A stretch of DNA of 64,000 bases from an uncultured Caulobacterales bacterium (GTDB lineage Bacteria > Pseudomonadota > Alphaproteobacteria > Caulobacterales > Maricaulaceae), in contig CALLIK010000003.1 in the NCBI GenBank assembly GCA_938009235.1, positions 62,001 to 126,000 on the forward strand, in the 5' to 3' direction. The position numbers and the translations under genes were made by a program. Below are positions 51,678 to 60,891 of this stretch, piece by piece. Each line of letters opens with the position of its first letter. Position 1 is the first letter of the stretch. A model generated the notes under the pieces. That model was not told where the DNA came from, did not search any database, and saw only the letters and a list, made by a program, of their open reading frames with translations.

Positions 51678-53369
51678 CTAGCCGCGATTTCCGCCGCCGC
51701 CGCCTCTGTTGCCACCGCCACCGCCGGGTTTGCCACGACGTGGACCGCCACGACGTTTTGGTGCGCCGTCGCCGCCTGATCCACGATTGCTCGCAGATTT
51801 AGGCGCTGGGCGTTTCCCGTCGGCGCTACGGCCTTCTGGTCTTCCGCCTGATGGTTGAGAGGATGGCTTGCGGTTGCGTGTTTCGGACGATGCGCCGCCT
51901 GACATCTTAGGTTTTCCGCCATCACGTGATGGGGCCTTGCGGGAGCGACCTTCGCGGCTCTCACGACTTGGGCGATCTTGGCCTTCACCTGATTGATTGG
52001 CACCTGAAGGCATCGCGCGAGATGGATTGCTGCGACCTTCAGTTTGAGGACGACCGCCGCCGCCGCCACTGCGTTCATTACCACGTCCATCTGTTGGCTT
52101 GGAATCGCGGCTGTTGCGGCCCTTTTTCTTTGAGGACTTACCGCGGCCTTTGCGTGGATCGGGTTTCTGCTTTTCTGGCGGGGGGAGGGCCTTACGCGCA
52201 CGCAGCTTCGTGACTTCTTCCGCCATATTCGTCGGGTTCTTACCCTCTGGAATTGTCGTCTTGAGCATACGTTCAATATCGCGAAGATATTTCAGCTCGT
52301 CCGTATCTTTTTCCGTCGCCACCAAGCTGATCGCGATACCTTCGGCGTTTGCACGTCCCGTTCGGCCAATACGATGCACATATTGTTCAGGTACATTTGG
52401 CAGCTCGAAGTTAAACACATGCGTAATGTCAGGAATATCAATTCCGCGTGCCGCTACGTCTGTCGCAACGAGTGTATTTACCTTGCCAGATTTAAACGCT
52501 TCGAGCGCGCGTGTACGCTGGTTCTGGTTTTTATTCCCATGGATCGCAACCGAGGCGATGCCGACCATTGCGAGTTTCTTCACAACGCGGTCCGCGCCAT
52601 GTTTTGTACGTGTAAAGACGAGCGAGCGCCCAACACCAGGCTGTAGCAGCTCAACGGCCAAGCGCTCTTGCTTGGATCCGCGAGAGAGCTTGTACATGAT
52701 CTGTTTGACTTTATCGGCCGTCTTATTGGCGGGCGTCACAGAGACATGGATCGGGTCGTCTAGGAATTGTTTGGACAGTTGCTTGATCTTTGGCGCGAGC
52801 GTCGCAGAGAAGAACAATGTCTGGCGATCTTTCGGGATCACATTGACGATTTTCTTGAGCGCATGGATGAAACCCATATCGAGCATTTGGTCAGCTTCAT
52901 CGAGGATTAGGACTTCAACTTCGTCCAAACGAATGGCTTTACGGTCAAGCAAGTCAATGAGGCGGCCCGGTGTCGCAACAAGAACGTCGTTGCCGCCCGA
53001 GAGGCGCTTCATCTGACGCGCAATTGGAACGCCGCCGTAAACGATAGAGACAGAGAGATGCTCCATATGACGACCGTAGTCGCGCACAGCTTCGCCAATT
53101 TGTCCCGCCAATTCGCGTGTCGGCGCAAGGATCAGAACCCGCGCACCGCGCTTTGGTGGCTCGCGGTCATCCGTAATAATATGGTGTAGCGTCGGTAGGG
53201 TGAAACCAGCGGTTTTACCTGTACCCGTTTGGGCGATGCCCATAACGTCGCGGCCGTCCATTGCGGGCGGGATGGCTTGGGCTTGGATGGGTGTTGGGGT
53301 GGTGTGCCCCATATCGGCCAAAGCGCGCGCTAAAGGTTCGGCCAGTTTAAGCTCGGCAAAAGTTTTCAT
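51678..53369 (-). CDS. rhlE: DEAD-box RNA helicase, RhlE type, with RGG-like tail
   Basis: 563 residues. Helicase core (about 1-370): Q motif with F-upstream MKTFAELKL..PTPIQ, Walker A AQTGTGKT (45-52), PTRELAGQ, LDEADQMLDMGF, SAT, VATDVAARGID and HRIGRTGR. Residues from about 385 form a long, low-complexity basic tail rich in Arg/Gly/Ser/Pro, ending in GGGGGNRGGGGGNRG, typical of RNA-binding RGG-type extensions in RhlE proteins from this bacterial class. It probably assists ribosome assembly or RNA decay, especially in the cold. The start is the conserved MKTFAEL. Confidence 0.93.
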   Translation of the reverse strand: MKTFAELKLAEPLARALADMGHTTPTPIQAQAIPPAMDGRDVMGIAQTGTGKTAGFTLPTLHHIITDDREPPKRGARVLILAPTRELAGQIGEAVRDYGRHMEHLSVSIVYGGVPIARQMKRLSGGNDVLVATPGRLIDLLDRKAIRLDEVEVLILDEADQMLDMGFIHALKKIVNVIPKDRQTLFFSATLAPKIKQLSKQFLDDPIHVSVTPANKTADKVKQIMYKLSRGSKQERLAVELLQPGVGRSLVFTRTKHGADRVVKKLAMVGIASVAIHGNKNQNQRTRALEAFKSGKVNTLVATDVAARGIDIPDITHVFNFELPNVPEQYVHRIGRTGRANAEGIAISLVATEKDTDELKYLRDIERMLKTTIPEGKNPTNMAEEVTKLRARKALPPPEKQKPDPRKGRGKSSKKKGRNSRDSKPTDGRGNERSGGGGGRPQTEGRSNPSRAMPSGANQSGEGQDRPSRESREGRSRKAPSRDGGKPKMSGGASSETRNRKPSSQPSGGRPEGRSADGKRPAPKSASNRGSGGDGAPKRRGGPRRGKPGGGGGNRGGGGGNRG

Positions 53370-53649
53370 CGGATATTCCGTAACGTGTCGGGCTGCAAAA
53401 CATGTGTTGCAGCGTGAGGGCTACGCAGCATTGGGCGGGCGCAGCATGTCAGACCTGTGACAGTCATCGATATGAAGCGGCGCGTAGGCCGCGCGGTGTA
53501 GAACGTCAAGCGATAGGGTGAGTTGGGTCGGTTTAGATTTTTTATAGGACGTAGACTATCAGCGCCTAAGATTGAACTCGCCCGAAGGTTTCGAAATAGA
53601 TGACAGAGGTTTAAAGCTGTGTTTTAAGTGTATCGGAAAGTGAGGGCGT

Positions 53650-54588
53650 ATGAAGTCGAAGTTGTTTTACGGTTTGGTCGGTTTAGCGGCTTTCTTTATT
53701 GTCCTCCAACACGGCCAAGCCCTCGCCTACAGCGTATGGGAATGGTGGGAAGATCGCGATTATGAGTACACGCCGACCTATAGTGAGGTGGCGGCTCCTG
53801 ACGCAGTTGAACGCCCAGTGCAAAAAATTCGACCTGATGTTAGCGGTACAGATGTTAAGCGGCATAAATCAAAAAATGGCGATTTATCTGATCGGCAATA
53901 CCTCATTATTCCGACGAGGCTTCAGCAGGCTCAGGGCCGCGTTGATGTAGGATATGCAGATGAAATTATTGTCACGGCACAAAAGCGATCAAGCCTGCCT
54001 AAAGGTGTGCGGTTGCCTAAACGTTCAGACCGCCCAGTTGATGATAATGGTGCGATTACTATTAAAACTCGTCATGCCGTACAGCGGTCTTGCCAAGGTG
54101 ATACTTATACAAATCTTCTGCTGCATGACCGTGTCGCTAAAACAACCAAACCCATATTTACTGCGCCTCTCTCTGTGGTGGGTCATCAGCTCATCACGCG
54201 TGATGGGAAAGCGTCACATATTTTGGCCTACACCGCGATATTAGATACAAACCAAGATGATAAATTGACCTGTCAGGATTTCATTCGAATGGCGATTTAT
54301 GACATTAAGGCTGACAGTTTACATTGGGTTGATATGGGTCGCGCGGAGCCTTTGACGATCAATCATAATTACAATCAAACCAAAGCTAACCTTCTTCGGC
54401 CAATCAGCGAGACAGACTATGTGATGGGTATTGGTATTGATGAAAATGAAGATGGATTATTTAATCCTCAAACTGAAATCATCGAAATGGCTGTCTTGAA
54501 GGTCGACGAAAAAGCCTTTGAGAAAATTGTGACCGCCGCTGATCTCGCGAAGGTTCAAGTTATTCTATATGGCGAGGTCGCCGAATAG
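53650..54588 (+). CDS. Exported protein of unknown function
   Basis: 312 residues with an N-terminal hydrophobic segment (MKSKLFYGLVGLAAFFIVLQHGQALA), either a signal peptide cleaved after QALA or an anchor. The periplasmic part has a disordered region (about 30-80) and a beta-rich domain including RSCQGDTYTNLLLHDR, ILDTNQDDKLTCQDFIRMAIYDI and MGIGIDENEDGLFNPQTEI. The two acidic loops DTNQDDKL and DENEDGLF resemble calcium-binding EF-hand or dockerin-type loops. Two cysteines (in RSCQG and LTCQD) could form a disulfide. I recognise no family. It converges with the desaturase gene. Confidence 0.65.
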   Translation: MKSKLFYGLVGLAAFFIVLQHGQALAYSVWEWWEDRDYEYTPTYSEVAAPDAVERPVQKIRPDVSGTDVKRHKSKNGDLSDRQYLIIPTRLQQAQGRVDVGYADEIIVTAQKRSSLPKGVRLPKRSDRPVDDNGAITIKTRHAVQRSCQGDTYTNLLLHDRVAKTTKPIFTAPLSVVGHQLITRDGKASHILAYTAILDTNQDDKLTCQDFIRMAIYDIKADSLHWVDMGRAEPLTINHNYNQTKANLLRPISETDYVMGIGIDENEDGLFNPQTEIIEMAVLKVDEKAFEKIVTAADLAKVQVILYGEVAE

Positions 54589-54595
54589 GGGAGCT

Positions 54596-55495
54596 TTAAT
54601 GCGTCAGTGATGGCAGCTTTAAAGGTTTCGGTGTTTTGCCAACCCTATAAATAGGGGCGTTCTTTGCAATCATGATATCTTCGATTTTGCGAAAGAGTTG
54701 ACGATATCTGTAAAATGGTACGCGCGGGAAGAGATGGTGAACCGCGTGATAGTTTTGGAATAACCAAATATATGTGATGATCGTATCAAACCCCTTTGGG
54801 AACATGATAATCGAGGTGTCATGATATCGTCCTGTGCGATCAAAGGACCGGTGAACAATCCAAGCAAATGCGCCTTGCAGTATCAGAGCGCCTGTTGCTC
54901 CCGCTCCGATAAATAAAAGCAAGGCGAGTTTCCAACCGAACAGCACCGCGAAGGTAATTCTCCATGCAAAGCCAAACCCGACTGCGAGCAGGACTGTGGC
55001 TTTTTCTTTACGGTCTGCAATTGCGGCATAATTTTTAAAATAGAACTCGACCTTCTGCGTCGGGCTTTTTAAAATTAAAGTCACCATCGTGAAAAAACCA
55101 TTCGCCGCCATCGGTAGGTCTGGGTCTTTGTCTGGTATATTTGTATTTTGATGATGCGTGAAATGTTCTCTGCGGTGGGCGAGGAATGACATCCAAAGGG
55201 GGAGGGCGCACAGATGCCCCATAGTTTCATTGAGCCAAAGCAAACGTCTGTTTTTTCCATTGATTGATTTATGCGCCGCGTCGTGGACGACGGTGTAATT
55301 AGCGTAGGTGAATAATACGATGAGTAAAAATGACGTAAGGGTCGATATGTGACCTGTCGCGACCAGTGCGAGCGTTGCAAAATAACCGCCCGATACCGTG
55401 AGGCCGTAAATAACCGTTGGCCAAGCAAACTCTCCCATATGCTCACGGGCAATGCTATTGGCTCGGGCCTCTAAGTGTGCGGGCGTCTCAGACAT
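54596..55495 (-). CDS. Membrane fatty acid desaturase/hydroxylase
   Basis: 299 residues from the ATG at 55493-55495, chosen because AAGGAGAC lies just upstream. Three histidine boxes for the di-iron centre are visible: VVHDAAHKS, HRREHFTHHQN and NYHAVHHLFPRVPFY. Several membrane-spanning segments surround them. It introduces a double bond or hydroxyl group into fatty acyl chains or, by similarity of boxes, carotenoid-like lipids; the substrate cannot be decided from sequence. It is divergent from a TetR regulator with a long palindrome between them, so it is very probably repressed by that protein in response to a lipid signal. Confidence 0.88.
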   Translation of the reverse strand: MSETPAHLEARANSIAREHMGEFAWPTVIYGLTVSGGYFATLALVATGHISTLTSFLLIVLFTYANYTVVHDAAHKSINGKNRRLLWLNETMGHLCALPLWMSFLAHRREHFTHHQNTNIPDKDPDLPMAANGFFTMVTLILKSPTQKVEFYFKNYAAIADRKEKATVLLAVGFGFAWRITFAVLFGWKLALLLFIGAGATGALILQGAFAWIVHRSFDRTGRYHDTSIIMFPKGFDTIITYIWLFQNYHAVHHLFPRVPFYRYRQLFRKIEDIMIAKNAPIYRVGKTPKPLKLPSLTH

Positions 55496-55519
55496 GGATG
55501 TCTCCTTGATTGGAGCTTT

Positions 55520-55556
55520 ACTCGACATATGTTGTCGCTGTCAACATGTGTCGAGT
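55520..55556. promoter_or_regulatory. Operator palindrome between desaturase and TetR regulator
   Basis: ACTCGACATATGTTG (55520-55534) and CAACATGTGTCGAGT (55542-55556) are inverted repeats with 14 of 15 pairs matched and a 7-bp centre. On the minus strand a TTGACA -35-like hexamer (55539-55544) lies inside it, so a bound regulator would block the desaturase promoter. Confidence 0.82.
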
Positions 55557-55607
55557 ATTCCCAAATATTCGATGACGAGGCATGACTTTCGGTGTTAGAG
55601 GCGAGGC

Positions 55608-56213
55608 ATGAAGTCTTATCATCATGGGAATTTGCGAGAGGCGCTTATTGACCGTGCAATCGCGGTTATTGACCAAGACGGGCTGGAAGGTCTGTCTTTG
55701 CGCCGAATTGCAAAGGACCTAGGTGTGTCTCACGCAGCGCCTGCTCGGCATTTTAAAAGTAAGACGGATTTGTTGGCGGTCATCCTACGTGACTCCTTGC
55801 AGGAGTTGACCGAGACGATTTTTCAAGCCCACACAGACAAAGAGGCTCATGCTGACGAAACTGACAATGCCATTGTTCAGCTTAACCTGATGGCGCGGCG
55901 GTCTATTCGTTGGGCCATTCAGAATAAGGCGAAGTTCTCAGTTATGATCAATCCCGACGTGAGCCGTTTTGCGGATGACGCCTTGATCGAAAGCATGAAG
56001 GATTTTTCGGGCCAATTATTTTCGATGCTGAAGGCCGCGCAAGACTTAGGGTTCAGAGAAGAGATATCTGATAAGGCCTTGCTGCTTTATGCCATCGGAG
56101 CCTGCCGAGGTGTGTCAGCCGTCCTGACCGACAATTTACTCAGCTCAGTGCTACGTCCAGAAGATGATGAGAAAATCATCACCGATCTCGCAAACCAAAT
56201 TGTTCCGCTTTAA
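55608..56213 (+). CDS. TetR-family transcriptional regulator
   Basis: 201 residues with GAGG-type ribosome site. The N-terminal DNA-binding domain begins SYHHGNLREALIDRAIAVIDQDGLEGLSLRRIAKDLGVSHAAPARHFKSKTDLLAVIL (read in parts); the recognition helix is VSHAAPARHF. The helical C-terminal ligand domain (about 70-201) has no recognisable signature, beyond the SYHHGNLR start that marks a common subgroup with WHG/TetR_C domains. Divergent from the desaturase gene, with an operator in the shared spacer; it probably represses both that gene and itself and responds to a fatty acid or related lipid (inference). Confidence 0.9.
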   Translation: MKSYHHGNLREALIDRAIAVIDQDGLEGLSLRRIAKDLGVSHAAPARHFKSKTDLLAVILRDSLQELTETIFQAHTDKEAHADETDNAIVQLNLMARRSIRWAIQNKAKFSVMINPDVSRFADDALIESMKDFSGQLFSMLKAAQDLGFREEISDKALLLYAIGACRGVSAVLTDNLLSSVLRPEDDEKIITDLANQIVPL

Positions 56214-56252
56214 ACGGGGTGGTGTTGTCCCCTACGATGGGGACGAGTTAGT

Positions 56253-57992
56253 TTAGGGCGTGAATTTTCTTTCGCCTGCCCAGTCGGATAACTCGGTCCA
56301 AATTGTTCCACTGCGTTGTTCTGCTGTTGTGATGTTATCGACGGCGGCGCTGCCGAGGCGGTCTTCTAATTGTTGCAAATAGAGGCTGCGGACGGGAACG
56401 CGCATGCCAGAGCTTTCGAAAATGCCGTCCTCTTCATCAGGTGAAAAACTACCGTCGATACGAGTGCCAATTGTGCCGACAGACCAGTTCATCGCATGGG
56501 GCGGCGTTTGCAGGACGACTTCATCATATTCGCTATTCCACAAGAGTTGCTGCGCGCCCGCCCAGCCGTGACCAGAGCCTGAGTCGGTTCGGTTTTGGAT
56601 GCGCAGTAAGCCGCCTTTGGTGTTGTCAAATAATGTGCCCGTCGCCCAGCGGTGATGCGGGCCGCTGTCATTTGTGTTGTTCTCAGACAGGCAATCCAGA
56701 AATACATTCGGTCCTGTCGCGCGAGAGCCAGAGGTGAAGCTGTGGCGGCCTTCTCGGGCATAGCAGCGTTGAAAGAAATTCTGTCCCGCGTCTTTGAAAT
56801 CAAAGGCGTAATGCTGTCCGCCTTCGACGAGGAAATCAGGGTCAATAAAGGCGACATCCTGCATCGTGTTAAACCGCGAACCGTCATAATAATTAAAGGC
56901 CTGCGAGAAATGTCGAGAGGTCACATCACGCACCCAGCTATTTTCAACTTCTTCAAAGGCCACGGCGAAAAAGGCGCGATCTTCGCGGGAGGTGTCGGTG
57001 TAAGTTAGCGTTTGCAGGCGTAGGTTTTCGATGCCGACGTTTTGCAAACGGTCTGACGTATCTGTTCTGAAAACATAACCTCCGCCAAAATCGGCTTCGA
57101 TTGTGTCTGTGATAGGCGCGTCGAGTGTGAGGGTGTTGCCGTCAATTGAGATGACTGTGCGTTCCATTGTCAATGCGTAGTCATCCGCGTCCCAATCATA
57201 TTGGGTCATGTTGACGCCGTCTTCGCCGATCCATGCCGCGTTGGGTGTGCGCACGACGGCAATGGGATCGCCACTGGTATAGCCGCTCGCATCGTCCAAC
57301 TCGAGATCTATCGAACCAACCGGGACATAGTCTTGCGCGATATTTGTGCTCAGATCATTTTCTGCCTCGCGCGGCAAGCGTCCGCGTCCGTCACCGAGAA
57401 CAGAAATCAGAATGCTTTGTTCTGTGGTTGTCGTGGCTTTTAATATCGTTCCGTCAGTTCCTTGTCCTTCGCCGCGCAGCACAATGCCGCTTACCGTAAT
57501 TAACAGCGTATCACTGACTTCATATTCGCCTGCTGTCAGCAGGACTGCGCCGCGTAGGCCTCTCGCATCTGGCGTGAGCAAAGCCGCCGCATCGATAGCG
57601 GCTTGTATGCGCGCATGGTCATCACCGCTGGCAGGGGAGAGGGTTTGAACGACTGGAATACTGTCATAGCTTGGCAGAGCCACACCGCCGCCGCCATATC
57701 CCGCATAGGAAAAGTCAGGCAGCATATGCTCCGCATTGTCTTGCGCGTGATTAGCATAGAGCGCGTAGTGCAATTTTCCAGTTGCAGTATCTAAACTCGC
57801 GAGGGATGCGCCTGCCTCGTCATTCACGGTACGACCATAGTTGTACGCGGCGACAGGGTCAGGGACAGTAGGGACAGAGGGCGGCGTGTCGGTGACTGGA
57901 GTTTGCACAGCTGGCGTTGAGTTACTTCCGCCGCATGAGGCTATGAGGAGGCCCGCGAGAGAAACGCTTGTTAGTAAAATTAAACTCCGCAT
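56253..57992 (-). CDS. Lipoprotein with pectin-lyase-like beta-helix
   Basis: 579 residues. Signal with lipobox LLIASC (Cys20), followed by a Pro/Thr linker (about 25-45). A catalytic-type beta-helix (about 110-540) is suggested by GDDHARIQAAIDAAA, the ALLTAGEYEVSDTL segment and repeated coil phrases such as GIVLRGEGQGTDGTIL, VGIENLRLQTLTY and NSWVRDVTSRHFSQAFNYYDGSRFNTMQDVAFI (in parts). The opening GDDHARIQAAIDAA, as in polygalacturonase-like proteins, and histidine-rich SGPHHRWATGTLFDN suggest a polysaccharide lyase or depolymerase anchored to the cell surface. Family-level substrate is unknown. No sugar transporter is adjacent. Confidence 0.75.
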   Translation of the reverse strand: MRSLILLTSVSLAGLLIASCGGSNSTPAVQTPVTDTPPSVPTVPDPVAAYNYGRTVNDEAGASLASLDTATGKLHYALYANHAQDNAEHMLPDFSYAGYGGGGVALPSYDSIPVVQTLSPASGDDHARIQAAIDAAALLTPDARGLRGAVLLTAGEYEVSDTLLITVSGIVLRGEGQGTDGTILKATTTTEQSILISVLGDGRGRLPREAENDLSTNIAQDYVPVGSIDLELDDASGYTSGDPIAVVRTPNAAWIGEDGVNMTQYDWDADDYALTMERTVISIDGNTLTLDAPITDTIEADFGGGYVFRTDTSDRLQNVGIENLRLQTLTYTDTSREDRAFFAVAFEEVENSWVRDVTSRHFSQAFNYYDGSRFNTMQDVAFIDPDFLVEGGQHYAFDFKDAGQNFFQRCYAREGRHSFTSGSRATGPNVFLDCLSENNTNDSGPHHRWATGTLFDNTKGGLLRIQNRTDSGSGHGWAGAQQLLWNSEYDEVVLQTPPHAMNWSVGTIGTRIDGSFSPDEEDGIFESSGMRVPVRSLYLQQLEDRLGSAAVDNITTAEQRSGTIWTELSDWAGERKFTP

Positions 57993-58218
57993 ATCAGGTT
58001 CCGTTTGGTCTTACTTTGTAATGTGCCGTCTCAATCTCCCTGAAGTTAACCTCAAACCAGCATAAGTGTAAAACGAAAATGTGTATGGAATGTTCCAGCC
58101 TCGAAGCCTGAATACAGATGCCAGCGATCTGTGTGCCGTTTAACGTATAACAGTTATATTCGAAGGATTTCGGGGGCTCATCCGTGTATAGGAGTGAACA
58201 CACATAGAAGGACTTTGT
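57993..58218. other. Divergent spacer, no gene seen
   Basis: 226 bp between the beta-helix lipoprotein and the YHYH lipoprotein. It should contain promoters for both; no palindrome longer than 6 bp was found by eye and no small gene is supported. Confidence 0.4.
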
Positions 58219-59142
58219 ATGACACCTCTTAAACAATACGCTTTATCCGCGTCTATTCTCCTCCTCTGCAGCGGCAGCCTTGTGGCATGCGGCTCTCAAA
58301 CGAATACGTCCGAGAAAGCTTCGACGCACACGCCAGCTGTTGCAGCGTCTAAAACAAACTCGCAGTTTAACATGACAGTGTCGGGGTCTGATCGTTGCTT
58401 TACAGCGAATGGTTTGCCTGATCACCCAACAGGCGAGTTCCCGAACAGAGGCAACCCGAACGCCATCGCAGAGCAAGACGTTCAGGTCTGCGTGCCTATA
58501 ACGCCAACCCGCAACGGCGTAATCACCCCCATTCGCGGGACGATGGGCATTGCTGTGAATGGCGTGCAATTCCGTCCGAATACGGCAGGGTATTATGACC
58601 CGAATGGTCGACGCGGCCACAGTCCAAATGGTGACAAAAATTGGAGCCTCGATATCCACGGCGCGCCCGGAAAATTGGGCCTAGATTTCAACAATGCCCA
58701 TGTCGGCGCAGGCGGCCTGTATCACTATCACGGCATTGCCGAAAATCTGCTCACTAGTTCAGGCAGTAGCTTGATTGGCTATGCAGGCGATGGCTACGAA
58801 ATTCATTATGTCGGCGAAACAGCCCAGAGCGGTTGGGCGCTGAAATCTGGCACACGTCCATCTGGGCCGGGCGGCTCTTATGACGGGACCTATAATGAAG
58901 ACTACGAATTTGTCGGCAACGAATCTGGCCTTGATGACTGTAATGGCGGACAGCTTCAGGGACAATATGTGTACTTTGTCACCGATAGTTATCCCTTTGT
59001 CTCGCGCTGCCTCAGCGGTGTTGTGAGTGCTGATTTCAACAAAGCGAACCACAGGGCCGAACGCGGTCAAAATGGTCAGCAAGGCCAAGGTCAACGCGGT
59101 CAAGGCCAACGTGGTCAAGGCCGTAGAGGACAAGGCAACTAA
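58219..59142 (+). CDS. YHYH-domain lipoprotein
   Basis: 307 residues with AAGGA ribosome site. Lipoprotein signal (MTPLKQYALSASILLLCSGSLVAC, Cys24). The mature domain carries the YHYH signature in AHVGAGGLYHYHGIAENLL, preceded by NGVQFRPNTAGYYDP and followed by LIGYAGDGYEIHYV and a CNGGQLQG..YPFVSRCLSGV cysteine pair. YHYH proteins are exported and probably bind metal through the Tyr-His tyrosine-histidine cluster, function unknown. The C-terminus is a low-complexity tail of Gly/Gln/Arg repeats (about 282-307; unit GQGQR). Confidence 0.88.
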   Translation: MTPLKQYALSASILLLCSGSLVACGSQTNTSEKASTHTPAVAASKTNSQFNMTVSGSDRCFTANGLPDHPTGEFPNRGNPNAIAEQDVQVCVPITPTRNGVITPIRGTMGIAVNGVQFRPNTAGYYDPNGRRGHSPNGDKNWSLDIHGAPGKLGLDFNNAHVGAGGLYHYHGIAENLLTSSGSSLIGYAGDGYEIHYVGETAQSGWALKSGTRPSGPGGSYDGTYNEDYEFVGNESGLDDCNGGQLQGQYVYFVTDSYPFVSRCLSGVVSADFNKANHRAERGQNGQQGQGQRGQGQRGQGRRGQGN

Positions 59143-59244
59143 CCAAATGTCTAACCTGTTTTGGGACCAGATTTAGGCACCACGCCTTTCATCTGGAACT
59201 CCCGAAATATTCTGATAATCTCCGACTCCTAATGGGAGTTGGTT

Positions 59245-60471
59245 TTGGAAATTTTTAACGAGCTAATAAATGAACTGACATCAGGGACGAACCTGATGCT
59301 CAGCCTGCTATTCATTTTAAACATTGTCTTGCTCGTTCTGGCGCGGCCAATCCTCAACGCGATTGCCCCCAACCAAGACAACGCCGTTAAGATTAGAATT
59401 TTTCAATCCCTCAACCTTCTCGTGATGATCTTACAGATTATTGATTTCTCGCTGCGACGGTCTGGCGCGGGATATGAGGGCGGCTATTTCATCAAACTCG
59501 GTATCAGCCTGATGACGCTCTATGGCGGTGTGTTCCTCTATAGTCTCAGCGGTACAATTTCCCGCAAACGATTTGGCCGCAGCCGCGTCGTCGATCAACA
59601 AACGATCTATTCCGAGACCTATAATTCTCGCCTCGTGAGTATCGTTCTATTGTCGATCATTGTCCTCACTGTGATTTATGCCCTAATTAAAATTTGGGAG
59701 GCCGATAGCTTGTTGGGCACAACGGGTATCTTCGGAATATTTATTGGCTTCATGGCCTTCACCAGTTCCATCTGGGCGCCAGATATCGTCAGCGGTATGA
59801 TTATCCTGAACAGTGATATTCTCGTCGATGGGGATGTGGTGGTTGTCGACGGATTTCAGGACGAATTTATTATCGCGCGCGTGACGCTGATTTACGTCGT
59901 GCTGTATGACATTCGAAATAATCACCGCACATTGCTGCGCAATACGCAATTCATCCAGAGCCGCATTGATAACCTCTCACGCATCGCCAGTTCTGACGGT
60001 ATTCGTCAGGCGCTCAAATATAATATTGGCTACCCAAGTTTTGGCGACACGCGAGAGCAACGCGAGGCGCAACTGGCGGACTTCCGCAAAGACATTGATG
60101 ACATGTTCAATCAGGCCTTCGATATCTGCACGGCCAAAGACGACATCAAAGTGAACCCGAATAAACCCTTTGAATGGGCGATGACGAATGCAGGGGATTA
60201 CGCGCTCGAATATACGCTCTGGATTTATCTCGAACGGATTCCGAACACCAAAGTCACCGCAACGATTAGGCGGCATTTGATGGGGACGATGTATAAAATC
60301 AACGATGCCGTTTTTACGGCCTCTGTGATCGAAGGCATTGATCTTTCAACCCCAGATCAAGTTCAAGCTGCGGTCACGATGAACCCGCCCGCGCCTAAAA
60401 TAAGTCAGGCGAAAACGCCTAAGCCTGCGCAGACAATAGCGGCAAAGCCAGACAGCACTAAGGCCGTCTAA
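59245..60471 (+). CDS. MscS-type mechanosensitive channel family protein
   Basis: 408 residues from TTG at 59245: GGGAG at 6-nt spacing decides this start over a TTG at 59239 that overlaps the site, and no in-frame ATG precedes the first helix. Four or five N-terminal membrane helices (about 15-200) are followed by the MscS-like pore/beta region (LLGTTGIFGIFIGFMAFTSSIWAPDIVSGMIILNSDILVDGDVVVVDG, read in parts). A cytoplasmic domain lies at about 215-370, and an Ala/Pro/Lys-rich tail ends the protein. It would open on membrane tension to release solutes. The pore helix has fewer glycines than E. coli MscS. Confidence 0.82.
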   Translation: MEIFNELINELTSGTNLMLSLLFILNIVLLVLARPILNAIAPNQDNAVKIRIFQSLNLLVMILQIIDFSLRRSGAGYEGGYFIKLGISLMTLYGGVFLYSLSGTISRKRFGRSRVVDQQTIYSETYNSRLVSIVLLSIIVLTVIYALIKIWEADSLLGTTGIFGIFIGFMAFTSSIWAPDIVSGMIILNSDILVDGDVVVVDGFQDEFIIARVTLIYVVLYDIRNNHRTLLRNTQFIQSRIDNLSRIASSDGIRQALKYNIGYPSFGDTREQREAQLADFRKDIDDMFNQAFDICTAKDDIKVNPNKPFEWAMTNAGDYALEYTLWIYLERIPNTKVTATIRRHLMGTMYKINDAVFTASVIEGIDLSTPDQVQAAVTMNPPAPKISQAKTPKPAQTIAAKPDSTKAV

Positions 60472-60520
60472 TTAGGGGGTTAAAGTAAAGCGGGCCTAGC
60501 GGGGCCAAGAAGAAAAGCGT

Positions 60521-60691
60521 CTAGCGGGGAATAAAGAGGTCCAGCATATCGGCGTGGAAACTATCGCCTTGCAGCTTGCCATTACGGTCAACCCACTGAA
60601 CGGCCCACGCATCTTTATCTGCGCCTTTAATCGTCATCTTCGGGCTGCCAGATTTAAGGCGGACAACTTGGCCAGTTTGAAATTCACTCAT
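60521..60691 (-). CDS. YodC-like (DUF2158) small protein
   Basis: 56 residues from the ATG at 60689-60691 to TAG at 60521-60523: MSEFQTGQVVRLKSGSPKMT and VQWVDRNGKLQGDSFHADML. The VxLKSGSPxMT start and a WxD middle are typical of DUF2158/YodC, small beta-barrel-like cytoplasmic proteins of unknown function. It is short and easily missed. No operon partner is evident. Confidence 0.85.
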   Translation of the reverse strand: MSEFQTGQVVRLKSGSPKMTIKGADKDAWAVQWVDRNGKLQGDSFHADMLDLFIPR

Positions 60692-60891
60692 GATGGACTC
60701 TCAGATCTATGTCGCATTTCGCGGATGTGGAGGCTCATAGGGGGTTTGTGGGCGGTTGGCTATGGCGGTGGGCAGGTGAGAGAATAATAAGCCCTACTAT
60801 AGTCTGGTTGCTATAGTTCAGGTTTTTGAAATAATAAATCTGAACAAACTAAAATTTGTTTTGTATATTAATTTTTTAGCAGGAAAACTTC

